DNA of 64,000 bases from NCBI GenBank assembly GCA_031761405.1, contig JASEVX010000007.1, positions 62,755,062 to 62,819,061 on the forward strand. Direction: 5' to 3'. The notes beneath the pieces were generated by a model. The model worked only from the letters and a program-made list of their open reading frames with translations, made no database searches and was not told the DNA's origin. The stretch is from Serripes groenlandicus. Lineage: Eukaryota > Mollusca > Bivalvia > Cardiida > Cardiidae. Both the position numbers and the translations under genes were made by a program. Of the stretch, positions 45,452 to 57,400 are shown in pieces (positions within the stretch are counted from its first letter, which is position 1; every line of letters starts with the position of its first letter).

Positions 45452-48400
45452 ATGGCGTCTGGCGAGGAAAAACGGATTGTAGCTTTAGCTATAGATGGGA
45501 GTGAGCATGCTAAATTTGCCTTTAAATGTAAGTACTTAATATAGTAGACTCAATATGTACTGTGTGTGTGTGTGTGTGTATAATACTGGTATGTGTACAA
45601 TAATAGTCTTAACAGATAACCTTTACGTAGTCCAGGTTTCTGTACAAGGAATGCGATTTTTTATTTTGACTGCTCGCATCCTACAATGCAATATGTAACG
45701 GCGATATATTTAGACTAACCTTTACGGTGTGTACGTGTCAAGTTAGTAATCATCATATGTTAACCATTTCCTACATATAGACGCTTTCTGACGCCTCTGC
45801 AGCAGCCGAACTTTAAAATCATTGTGGAAAAAGGAGAAATTGCTCATAATGAGAAATTTCTCTATTTGCCACATTGATTTTAACTCGATAATTTTTTTTA
45901 TTTTTTTTTATTTGGGTTTTACTCCGCTATCACGGCGACAGTTCACTTATTCAGGATCCCGGGGTAAATAAACCAGTACTAGGCTAGACAATTTAACTCG
46001 ATAAAATAATCATACTATCATTTATTGAGTTTTTCTTAAATTTTAAGTGGATAAATTCAAAGTCGTCTGCTGCAGATTTATTGTATGTGGGAAAGGGTTA
46101 ATGTTGAATCATTTTGTGTAAGCCTATAGCTGTGTGCTTATAATGTCAGATACGAGTCGTGTACTACGAAGACATAGCCTAAAAAAAAAATTGGCAAACA
46201 GTGAAGATCAAGATCAGCGTGCACCTTGGCCCGGTCTAATCTGGATCTTCCTCGTTCACTGTCTGATCAATCTTTTATTTAGTTTAAACAATATTTCGTA
46301 CATGTACGTGTGATTTGATCGTAATCGAAATCGTTATAAACTTCATAATTTCCAAAGACCTGTAGGTTTTCGTGTTACGTTTGCTCAACTTGTGTCTTCA
46401 AACCAGACCGCTTTTGTACTATAGTGGTAGTACGTCCTACCCGGGTGCAGGAGGTCCAGGGTTCGATCCGCTGCCGGATAAGGATTAGAAAATGGTAGTA
46501 ATGGGTAAAGGGGTTAGTTCTACGACTGACTCGCTGGTGTCACTACTTCTTGTACCTTACCTAGGAAACCCCGTGATATAACTGAACAAGTGTTGAAATA
46601 TTGTTCAAATTGGCATACAAACAGACAAAAGCAACCAATTATTTACGACAATTATAGATGCACTACAATCTTGCGGCACTCATAAACACACACAAATACC
46701 GTTAATGTATTTATATAACCGTAATGTTTGTTTACATGTTGTTGTGCCATCACACCATGCTACAGGTATATGTTTGTTTAATGTTATTTAATCGAGATAA
46801 AATTCTTTGGTAGCGGCAGGAACATCTACGTCCCTGGGTAGCGGCGTTTTGCCAGGTTATGATCAAAACTTTACACACGTTTAAAAGAATCAATTTGAAA
46901 TACAAAGTCACAACAAAAGAAATTGAAAACTTGCAATCTGACTAAAGTACACGATCTGACCAAATGCGTAGCGTTAATAGGAGATGATTTTAATGAGATA
47001 GTGAAAACTCGTAACATGCCTTTGATTTCGTAAAGTATTGATCATGATTGAATTATTCGATTCCAAGATATCTCTCGAGGTTTGATACATTTTGTTCGTG
47101 TTGTTATTAAAATTAAATCTTCTGAATCGTAGGGAAAAAAGACCGATGCGGGTACGATCAGTTATCATTAGTCATGTTTTCTTCCAATTTTTGCACATGA
47201 CCCACTTCGGAGTATTTTCGTATCACTTAATGTGTAAATAGCATGTTTTAAATGCATTATATGTTGAACCCCACAAAACCCGCAGTGGTCTAGGTAAGGA
47301 GGGTATATTCAGCTCTTTCACCCACAATTTCTCTCTTATTATTAAACTGAGACGATTCTTTTGGGTACCTACAACATAGAGTTAGATGGTCAAATAAAGA
47401 TTTTATAACATGCAAAACGCCCCCTATATAGAGCTGATTAACCCTGTATATTCTGTGTAATGACCTTAAGCTGACCGGATGGTGACACTTTGCTTAATCT
47501 TTCCTTCATATACATCTTTTATTGACATGTATAAACCCCTTCAGTGTCAAATCTAGGAGGGGTCGGCGCCGATCGTGCTAATTCTCACGCTGTTTTGGAT
47601 ACACATTGTTTTGAATATTTCCCCCTGGAATTATATGGAAATGTATTTTTTTACAAATACAAAGAAGGAAAAATGCCTCAATTTGTTCATAAAATCAATT
47701 TTCGAATCCTATAGATTAGACGCTACCCGTTTTATAACTCTTATAATCGGCAATTGACATTTTGTATATGATATCGTTTTGTAATGACAAAACGCAGGAA
47801 GATTTACAAAATCTCTGTACCTAGAAAATCTGCAAAATTTGCACAAACAGGCTTCGATAGGTTATATGTATGCACGCATTGGTAGAGAGTCCGCCTCGGG
47901 TGCGGGGTATCGGGGGTTCGACGTCCCGCCGGGACAATCCGAATGCTTAAATTATGATAGGAATGGATTTTGGGGGACAGTAGTACTGATATCTTACGAA
48001 GGGAACGCCGTGACATAACTGAACAAATGTTGAAAGCTTCGTAAAACACCATACAAACAATTCTATAATAAACATTAACAGTTTATTAGTTTGTGAAAAA
48101 AAGGAGGCAAATGTTCATGATCAGAAATATTGATTCACAACAGTTTCAAAAGTCGTCTGCTGCAGATGCGTCTGTTTGTGGTAACAGGTCGTCACAGTTG
48201 TCACAGGTGGTGAAACTGGATACAAGCTATTTGTTAACCAGTGAAAGCTGTTATCGGTAACTGTGTGGGGAATCATTCTGATTAGATGTGGATATAATGC
48301 AAGTTTATTTATTGAATAATAATTTTAAACCATTGAAAGTAATTAAAAAAAAAAAAAAAAAAAATTGTAAGCAATGTCTAATTCTTACACAATGTTTTCA

Positions 48401-51400
48401 TTTGCTGTATGTTGCAGTCGGTATGCTTCAGTCGTAGATGCTTAAGAGCCATTATCGGGGGGAATGATGATGCATACAGAAAGCCCGTGACATTTAACCC
48501 TTTCCCTCATGTAAACGCTTTCGGACGCCTCTGCAGCAGACGGCTTTTTGAAAACATAGTGACAAAAGAAGAAATTGCACAAAACGTGCAATTTCTCCTT
48601 TTGCCACAATGTTTTCCACTTTTAGTCATAGGTTATCCATTCAATTATGGAGATTTTTTTCTATGTTTTGACAAAATACGTTCAAAGTCGTCTGCTGCAG
48701 AATTGTCGTATGAGGGAAATGCAGCAGAATCAGGTCTGTCAAAATAGCAAATGTGTAAAAAATATGTTTTCAAGATAAAAACATGATGCTAAATATACAT
48801 TGTGTGTTGTTGCATCCACTGTTGCTATTTCAAAGAAATCTTGAGAGTTAGGACAATTCCTACCAGGTGTGTGCCAAATCTGTTGACTGACGACAAGACA
48901 AGGGACGTGCTGTAATAATCTCACTTAAACCAGACGTATACTGCCCCAAGGTATATAGTCGGGAAACAGATCGTCCCGGGTTGATCTTTGCGTCAGCCAA
49001 TCAAATTATCACTTACAACATCGTTAGGTTTAAAACAGGAGATTGTATAGACCAACGCCATTGTTGTATCGACCGATTGCATTGGACACACATATCGAAA
49101 ACCAGCTCATGAATACTACAGTGTATAGGGTCAATTCGGGACGACCTTTTATACTGTGTCGTCAGACCTTATACACGTACAACGAAGTATTTTGGTCTGA
49201 TTGTAACGAGATCGGTGTTGAAACTGACAAAAGGGAGCTAACAATTGTGTCAATATATGATAAAACTCTTTTTTCAATACTTTATATTATTAATACTCTT
49301 TGAATTATATATAATGATATAAAGGGTTTTACTGACTTTCTTCCTTTTGGAATGCCTGCTATTTTCAATGGTTATCTAATATGAGGAAAATGGGTACGAT
49401 ACTTCTGAACCAAAAGAAACGTTTTAACAAGTTGTTGATTTATCCGTCCGTTGGACTTAATTTGCATCTGACAATAGGCAAAGAATCATATAGAAACATA
49501 AGTATAGACTAGAAAATTAACAACTAGTAACGGAAATGAAATGCGACATATATGCATGATCAGAATTTATGTAAAACTAATGGGGGCTACATATCTAGTG
49601 TATTTGTCAATAGATACACGTGGACTAAATTACATGTAAATAGACACTACATGTCTTCATTGTATGCAAATACATTTATACCCACAATTGCTATAATCAG
49701 CTCATATGTTAAATAGATATGGGCCCTCGTACGAGTATGCGTCATATTTGATATATATCAACGGATGCATTTTGTTACTGTAGTAAATCGAGAGCTATTG
49801 AGAACCTCCGTGATCAATTTAGAACATGCATAAGTAATGTTAGATAAGAAACAATGAGGTAACTGACATTCTCGTCCATAGCTGGGAATAAATTATGGAT
49901 TTGTATAAAATAGAATATCGAGTCGAAATGTAAATCGTTCACACCAGTACCTCTTCTGTCCTATTCAAAGATCAGCGTCATCAAACAGGATAATTGTTTT
50001 ATAGTGTGATGAAGAGAAACGGAATTGCGTGATGTAGAATGTCATTTCTATTTGATAATGAGAGTGGTTTCTCTAATCCACTCGAGATCGCATACAGTGT
50101 TGTCAGCGCTTATCCTGCTAAACTTGACTCGAGAAAACATTGTTGTATGCTGTAATGTCAGATTTTAAATGTTTTATTTTCATATTCAGTAATGTAAGAT
50201 TGGTGTTTGCCGTAATGTCAGATTTTAAATGTATTATTTTCATATTCAGTAATGTAAGATTGGTGTTTGCCGTAATGTCATATTTTAAATGTATTATTTT
50301 CATATTCAGAAATGTAAGATTTTAAATGTATTATTTTCATATTCAGTACTGTAAGATCGGTGCATGTCGTAATGTCAGATTTTAAATGTATTATTTTCAT
50401 ATTCAGTACTGTAAGATCGGTGCATGTCGTAATGTCAGATTTTAAATGTGTTATTTTCATATTCAGTAATGTAAGATGTTGAATGTATTATTTTCATATT
50501 CAGTACTGTAAGATCGGTGCATGTCGTAATGTCAGATTTTAAATGTATTATTTTCATATTCAGTAATGTAAGATCGGTGTATGTCGTAATGTCAGATTTT
50601 AAATGTATTATTTTCATATTCAGTAATGTAAGATTGGTGTATGTCGTAATGTAAGATTTTAAATGTATTATTTTCATATTCAGTAATGTAAGATTTTAAA
50701 TGTTTTTATTTACATACTCTGTAAATGTAAGATTTTAAATGTTACATTTTCATATGTCGTTTAAACTTATTTATTTTTAAATCGATTGCGAAACAAGCTT
50801 TAAGCTTATATTAATCACGCTCGATGCCTGCTTCCTGGATACTTAACCAGTACTCGCGCCGATTGTGTGGAAAAATCCCAAAGTCAGGACCCGCTCATCA
50901 CGGGACTCGAACCAGGGACCTTTGATGTGAGAGGCCGACGCTCTACCTCTGCACCACTGTCTTCTTCATATGTCGTTATGTCAGATTTTAAATGTTACAT
51001 TTTCATATGCCGTAATTTTAGATGTTAAATGTCACATTTTCATATGCCGTAATGTAATATTTTCAATGAAATATGTCCATACTCCGATATGTAAGATTTT
51101 AAATGTTACATTTGTTATTCGTCGCCACGTAATATTCTAAACCACATCTGTGTACACTGTAGACCAGGATCTGCCTAATCAGAAAAGGTTTAACATTTTT
51201 CCACCTGTGGACACATTCTGACGCATCTGCAGCAGACGTCTTTTGAAAACATTGTGATAAAATGTGAATTTGCTCATAACGAGCAATTTCACCTTTTGCC
51301 ACAAGGTTTTCACCTTTCTCAGTAATTGCACTTTCGTTTATAGAGATTTTCCATGTTTTTGCATGACTGTTTTCAAAGTCGTCTGCTGCAGATTTGTTTT

Positions 51401-54400
51401 AAGTGGGAAAGGAATAAGTTGGCAATTATGAAATGTGTTGGTTCAGATCATCGTGTACACCTGCTCAGTCTTATCTGAATCTTCTAGCCAGCTTATGTAA
51501 GTAATATGAGTCGTCCCGCGAGAAAACCAACATGGAGTCCACAATGTTGGTTTTCAAGCGGGACGGCACATATGTGAACAGTGTAGATGTGAAGTTATAC
51601 TGATCAGATGCATTAGCTCATATAGTAATTAACTTAATTATACCCCCTTCGAAAAAGAGGGGGTATATAGGAGTCATTGTGTCGGGCTGTCTGTCTGTCG
51701 GTCGGTCGGTCGGTCGGTCGGAAGCCATATTTTGTCCGACCTATTTCCTACAAACCACTAGGTGGAAATCAATAACATTTTACATGAAGCTTCTATACCT
51801 TGTGCCAATGGTGAAGATACAGGCAAGCCGGTGCATCCGCACATTCTCAACAATTGCTAAGCTATCCCATATTTAATATGTGTAACATCTTTGGATAAAA
51901 CGTAATAAGTACATCCCAGATAGTTTAATCCACTGTATACGATGTCAAACGGGAACGTCAATATGACACGAATTCTCAAGATGTGCCTCAAGAGATTCTT
52001 CACACTCGACCTCTTCCAGTCGAATTATCCTTGAATCCTTTCAAAATTCTAGTAAGTGATGAACTACAGGCGGTTAAATCGGAAATTGAGACGCCTCAGA
52101 ACGTCAATAATGTTCTTTTCCCTGTTATCAGATAGTTATGTCGGACCACGACATCCGGAAAACGACATCATGAGAGTCAGAGCTCTAGATAGTGGTGATT
52201 CTGCATGTTCTAAAATTATTTTTTGACCCTCTAGCCCTATGTTGTGGGTACTCTAAAGAATCGTCTCAATGAGACGATTCTTTTGAGTACCCACATCATA
52301 GGGTTTAGTTGGACAATAAGAGATGTATTGTTTTGGGGAAAAGCTGTATACTCGTCCTGATCTTGACCTCCGATGAGTTATTAAAATGTACATGAATCTA
52401 TACTGTCAGATTGTCTGGCCTAAAACAGTCTCCTTATGATAATTGTCATGACCCATGTAAGACTGAGTGGCGAAAACAAATCAACTTGATTAGACTGTGT
52501 GAAAGTGGAACTTGGCTGTTCGGAAAGTCAGGTTAGTTTATCTAGACCACATTGCTTTCTCATAATATAGCAGCTGGCTATCTTTGCACATATACTTTAA
52601 TGTAATTTGATAAAAGAATAAAAAAAACATTATCAACGTCTAATCATGTTTTTGGCCTGTGGCTTTAGCCCCTGGTCATAGTAGTAATACCATTATTTTC
52701 GGAGTTGGCAGCCTGCCAATGTTAGCACCAAACAACGCATGAGAAACTGCGCCAGAAAAATGGTTCATCATGGATTCAACAAAACTGCATTTAAAATCTT
52801 AATGGTAAACAAAGAACAAGCATGGCAATTGAAGTGGTGGATTTAGCGGGGGCCCATAGGGCCCGTGCCCGACTCCCCCACCACACGAAAGAAGTAACGT
52901 GAACTATACAGTGGCGGATTAACCGGGGGGCCGTAGGGCCCGTGCGTCGAAAAGTCCAACCTTCCAGCAGCCCCCAGGCCGTCAGCACTGCAGTGCTTTT
53001 ATTAATAAATATGTATTGCCATAGAAGTGCTGTATATCTTTCGTTTAGTTGTGTCCCTATTTCCACTTGAGAACTTTCACACACACTAAACGTCGTACGG
53101 ACAATAAACTCATGAAAGGGACCTTGGACTTCAATAATATGTTGTACACGGGTTTAATCCTTTCCCTCGTACATCAATTCTACAGCAGACGACTTTGAAC
53201 GTATTTTGTCAAAACAAATCTCCATAACTGAATGGATAACCTATGACAAAAAGTGGAAAACATTGTGGCAAAAGGAGAAATTGCACGTTTTGTGCAATTT
53301 CTTCTTTTGTCACTATGTTTTCGAAAAGCCGTCTGCTGCAGAGGCGTCAGAAAGCGTATATATGAGGGAAAGGGTTTAAGATTATAAAATGCGGGTCAAG
53401 TACGACAACACATTCTGCACGGCGAGGGGAAATAAACAAAATCAAATCAAAATAAAACTTTGGTTACAAAGCACGTGGTTATTATTGTGACAATGCAGGG
53501 GGTATTAATCATCTTCAGTGATAGCTCTAGATTAATAACTTCTCCAAAACAAACTCGTTTGGAAAACCGTTCAAATTGCTTTAAAAAAGCAATATTAAAG
53601 AAAGTTATATTAGTTTTTGTCATGCCAGTTAAACGTTGTTCGTTCAACATCGGGACATTTTTCAGTTTAATTAGTAGCCGATATATTTTTGACATCTTCA
53701 AATAGCGAAATGGTTATGCCTTCGTGAAATTTATATGTATATACAGCTTGTTATGGTGTCTTTTTCGAACATTTTATGTTCAAACGGATGTAATTACAAT
53801 GTTTATAGCGATATTTTCTTACATTATGTCACAGGAATATACCGGTACGGTTAACTTCAGTGTAGGCTATAGCCTATGATAAAGAATCCCCAAAATTATG
53901 AATCTCAAAATTCCCTTTCCCTTATTAAAACGGCCTTTTGCAACACTGATACTATACTGTACAACGTGCTCCGTTAATATTAATTAAGGTGGACTATTAG
54001 AAGAGGAGTTAAGATTGATTATTATATTCCTCCGCCAGCGTTAATTGAGTTAATTTGTCAAAAAATTGGCATAAGTTATGTTTCTAAATTATATCTCGGC
54101 AACTGCATGTCCTGTGTTTGTGAGACATCTGCCGTGAACGAGTGGTTAACGTCGGTAATTTGAAGCTGTGCATTCCAGGTTCGACCCAAGTCGCGGCGGT
54201 AATGGTGGAGTGTCCTGTGGCAAGGCACATTTCCTAGCCTACTACATTGGTACTTCTTGATCAAGAATAAGTGCACTGGCGTGGTGATATAACTTAAATA
54301 ATATTGAAAAAGGCGTTAACCCCTACAAATCCAGTGTTGGTGAAACTTCATATGTTGATAAACTTTCGTATAGTTAGATAATATTGTAGGTAAAGAACCA

Positions 54401-57400
54401 AGCACACCCAAGGTCAACGTCACTGTCTGTGACTCTTACACCTGACGGTTATAAGATTGAGTTCAGAACAAATTGACTTTTATCTTTGTATCTGTGCAAC
54501 TACGGCTTCAATATAGATGTAATTTGACATTTGGGAAGACAATATATTGATATTATATTTAAGCCTTTTAATTATAGAGAATTTCCATAGATTTGCCTAG
54601 ACGTTTTCAATATCGTCTGTTTCAGATTTGTTGTATGGGAGAAATGGTCTATGTAATTAGCTTGACCTGCTGTCTACAGAATGTGACTTAATTTATCTAC
54701 CCTTTCCCACATACATCAAACCTGCAGCAAACAACTTTGAAAATCATCCGGCAAAACATGCGGAAAATCTCAGGAAATGAAATATCAATTATTGAGTAAA
54801 GCTGAAAACACTCGGTGACAAATGGAGAATTGTGATCATCCTGAGCAATTTCTCCTCTTGCCACAATGTTTTCAAAGGTCGCCTGCTGCAGATGCGTCAG
54901 AAGGTGTATGTATGTGGGAAAGGTTTAAACTCGAAACTGCGTCTTAATATTTCATACAAGTTTACAGTTTAGGAGTTCAGACAATCGGTATCATAAATCT
55001 CTCCCTTTGAAGTTAAAAGATATCTGTGACAGCCCGTTTCCAACCGTTCTTGGCGCTGATAAGAAGATCAAATGTGTGTTTTATAGACGGGTTTGGTTTC
55101 AGAGATGGTGTGGTGTATTTATGTTGATATAGATACTTCTACAATAACAGGGGCAGCCGATTCAATGCTTCCATAGCGACAACAGGACTAGGTTGACACA
55201 GAGACCTAAGATATTTTAGGTCTCTGGTTGACAGCCGTTTATGAGTAATGCAAACATTGGTCGCACATCCCCCGTATTCGTGTCTGTTTGCGTTTGTTCT
55301 CCGTGTGTCTAATCAGGGACACTATATTACAGTGACACTATATTTACTCTAGTAGCTCATGGTGGTGTTGTATGCAATTTATGTCCAGAGCTAAACTCTT
55401 CAAGAATCCACTAATTGAAGGTCCAGGAACAATATTTGGTTGGTAACACATTTCCCACTGAAGGCGAAATGGCCACGCCCTTTTTTTTGGGCCACGCCCT
55501 TTTTGAGCGAAATACTACCATCCGCCGTGACTGTATCTACAGAACCGTTGGACCTAGGAGGTTGCCCGACCACTCAAAATGTGCGCAATGGCCACATTAT
55601 TGGGAGTCAGTAATACATTTTCATATCCAAAAGTCAATGGTTTTTAAGATAATTGCCAAAAACCGATTTCAGCATGTTACGCACTACAATTGTATAATAC
55701 CACCAAAGCCACAACATATGTATGACACTTTATCATATTACCTGTTGTACCTTTTGCATATTGTTCCTATTTGGAATTTAATTATTTGGATTTCTACACT
55801 TTTTGCCTTTACTACAGCCACAAAACGTCACACATTTTATATTCATTTCTCTGCAAGTGCAAGTTTTGGTACTCATACATGATGTTGGGCATTTGCATGG
55901 AGGGCGCAGGTCATCGGGCCGCACGATACTGGCAGTATCACTGGTGTTATACCAACATCTGTTGCTTCATATCCATACTGGAGTGGATCTGGTTTGGTGA
56001 CTACAGGAGTTGGGGCTTGCAACCACATCTTACACTGCAGATATGCTCGCTTTATGTGTTCTCGTAGCGTTGATGAACAGCACACAAGCTGGTTGAAGTC
56101 CAGTTCTTTCTTGGAGTTGTGGTACTGCTCCCATCGATATTCATCGAAAGTGGAACAGTCGGTCTTCTTTAATCCAGACACAAGAAACTTTTCAGCATTG
56201 CTTTTTATCTGTGGTGACAGTTCTTCTACACCAAACCCTTCCAGTAGGGAGAGATCCATGGATGCTTTCAGGCCAGACAGCTTAGGACCCACCTTGCTGG
56301 TACTGTCGCAACCGCCGAGAGCATGAATGGCTGGGAGACACGACACCAAACCGTTGTCCAGTTGATGAACCAACAGGTGGACTGGTACAGTTTTCCTTGT
56401 TTTCCGGTTACCAAGCTTCACGTACAGCTTTTGTAGTTGCCAGGTTTTGTTGAAGTGAAAGATGAGGTTGACAAAGACATCTGTGTCAGGTGAGTCAACC
56501 AAGACTGATTGAACCCTGTGTTTCACAACACCATCATTAATATGGAACATGATTCTGTCGTCGGCTTCTTCTTGGTTGCTTGAGAGCTCTGCGATCTGTG
56601 TTTCAGTGCCAGCTATAAGTTTCCTGTATTCACCCCATATACTCTCCAAAGAAGATATCTTTGTCCGACTTGACATTCTGCAGCATCCACCTGAAGACAT
56701 ACTCCTGCAACCAAACTTTGTTCAACATTGAGCCCCAGAACATATCAAGATCGACAGGGAGTTTCTGATTGTCAGACCTAATGGTGATAGTGATTTGTTT
56801 AGAAGAACTTCTCTGTGCCCGTTCCATTTGCTTGATTGATGATTTTTGATAAACATCAAAAATAATGTCTATTCTTGTGGACTCGGAGCCTGTAGCAAGA
56901 ATGCTGTTGGAAAGACTCTCAGCCAATTCCCCGAATGTGTGTAGGCTTATCTTTTTCATCGGTAGTTTACGCACAAGTGCCATGAAGTCCACTATTGTCA
57001 GCTGAGCGTCACTCTTCACATTCCTCGTCTCCTGTGGAAGTTGACTGACAAGTTCCCTGGCTAAGGAGGCTTTATCGGGCTTCTTCAATTTGATACCATC
57101 TTTACATTCAGTGGTGAGGAACTGGGATGTGCTGGTCAATTCATACTTCAGGAGTTCTAGCATGCTGTTCCCTCTTTCTCTAGCATAGTCAATGTACCTT
57201 ATCGTTTCTGCAGCATCCTTTTTCGCCATCGATGTCTTCGCCGTGGACGGAGTAGAAGTACGTTTCACAAAAACAGTCTTGCGGTTGGTAGGGATTGTAT
57301 CATATAGGTGCTTCTCCTTATCCTGAAATCTGGTCTCAACAAACTCTTGATAACTCTTCTCACCAATTTCCAAGCATTCAAGTAATCCGTCAACAACCTC

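Noticed and set aside
48409..48747. 112-aa frame ending in a VTFNPFPHVN-type sequence
   Set aside because: The same peptide recurs at 27700 because it is MITE-A sequence.
50118..50677. Frames with a repeated MKIIHLKSDIT motif on the minus strand
   Set aside because: They come from the 60-bp minisatellite; no unique domain or transcript signal accompanies them.
55415..55882. 155-aa + strand frame at the left end of the transposon
   Set aside because: It runs through the left inverted repeat and antisense to the nuclease-like gene; the inverted copy at 58454-58791 does not preserve it.
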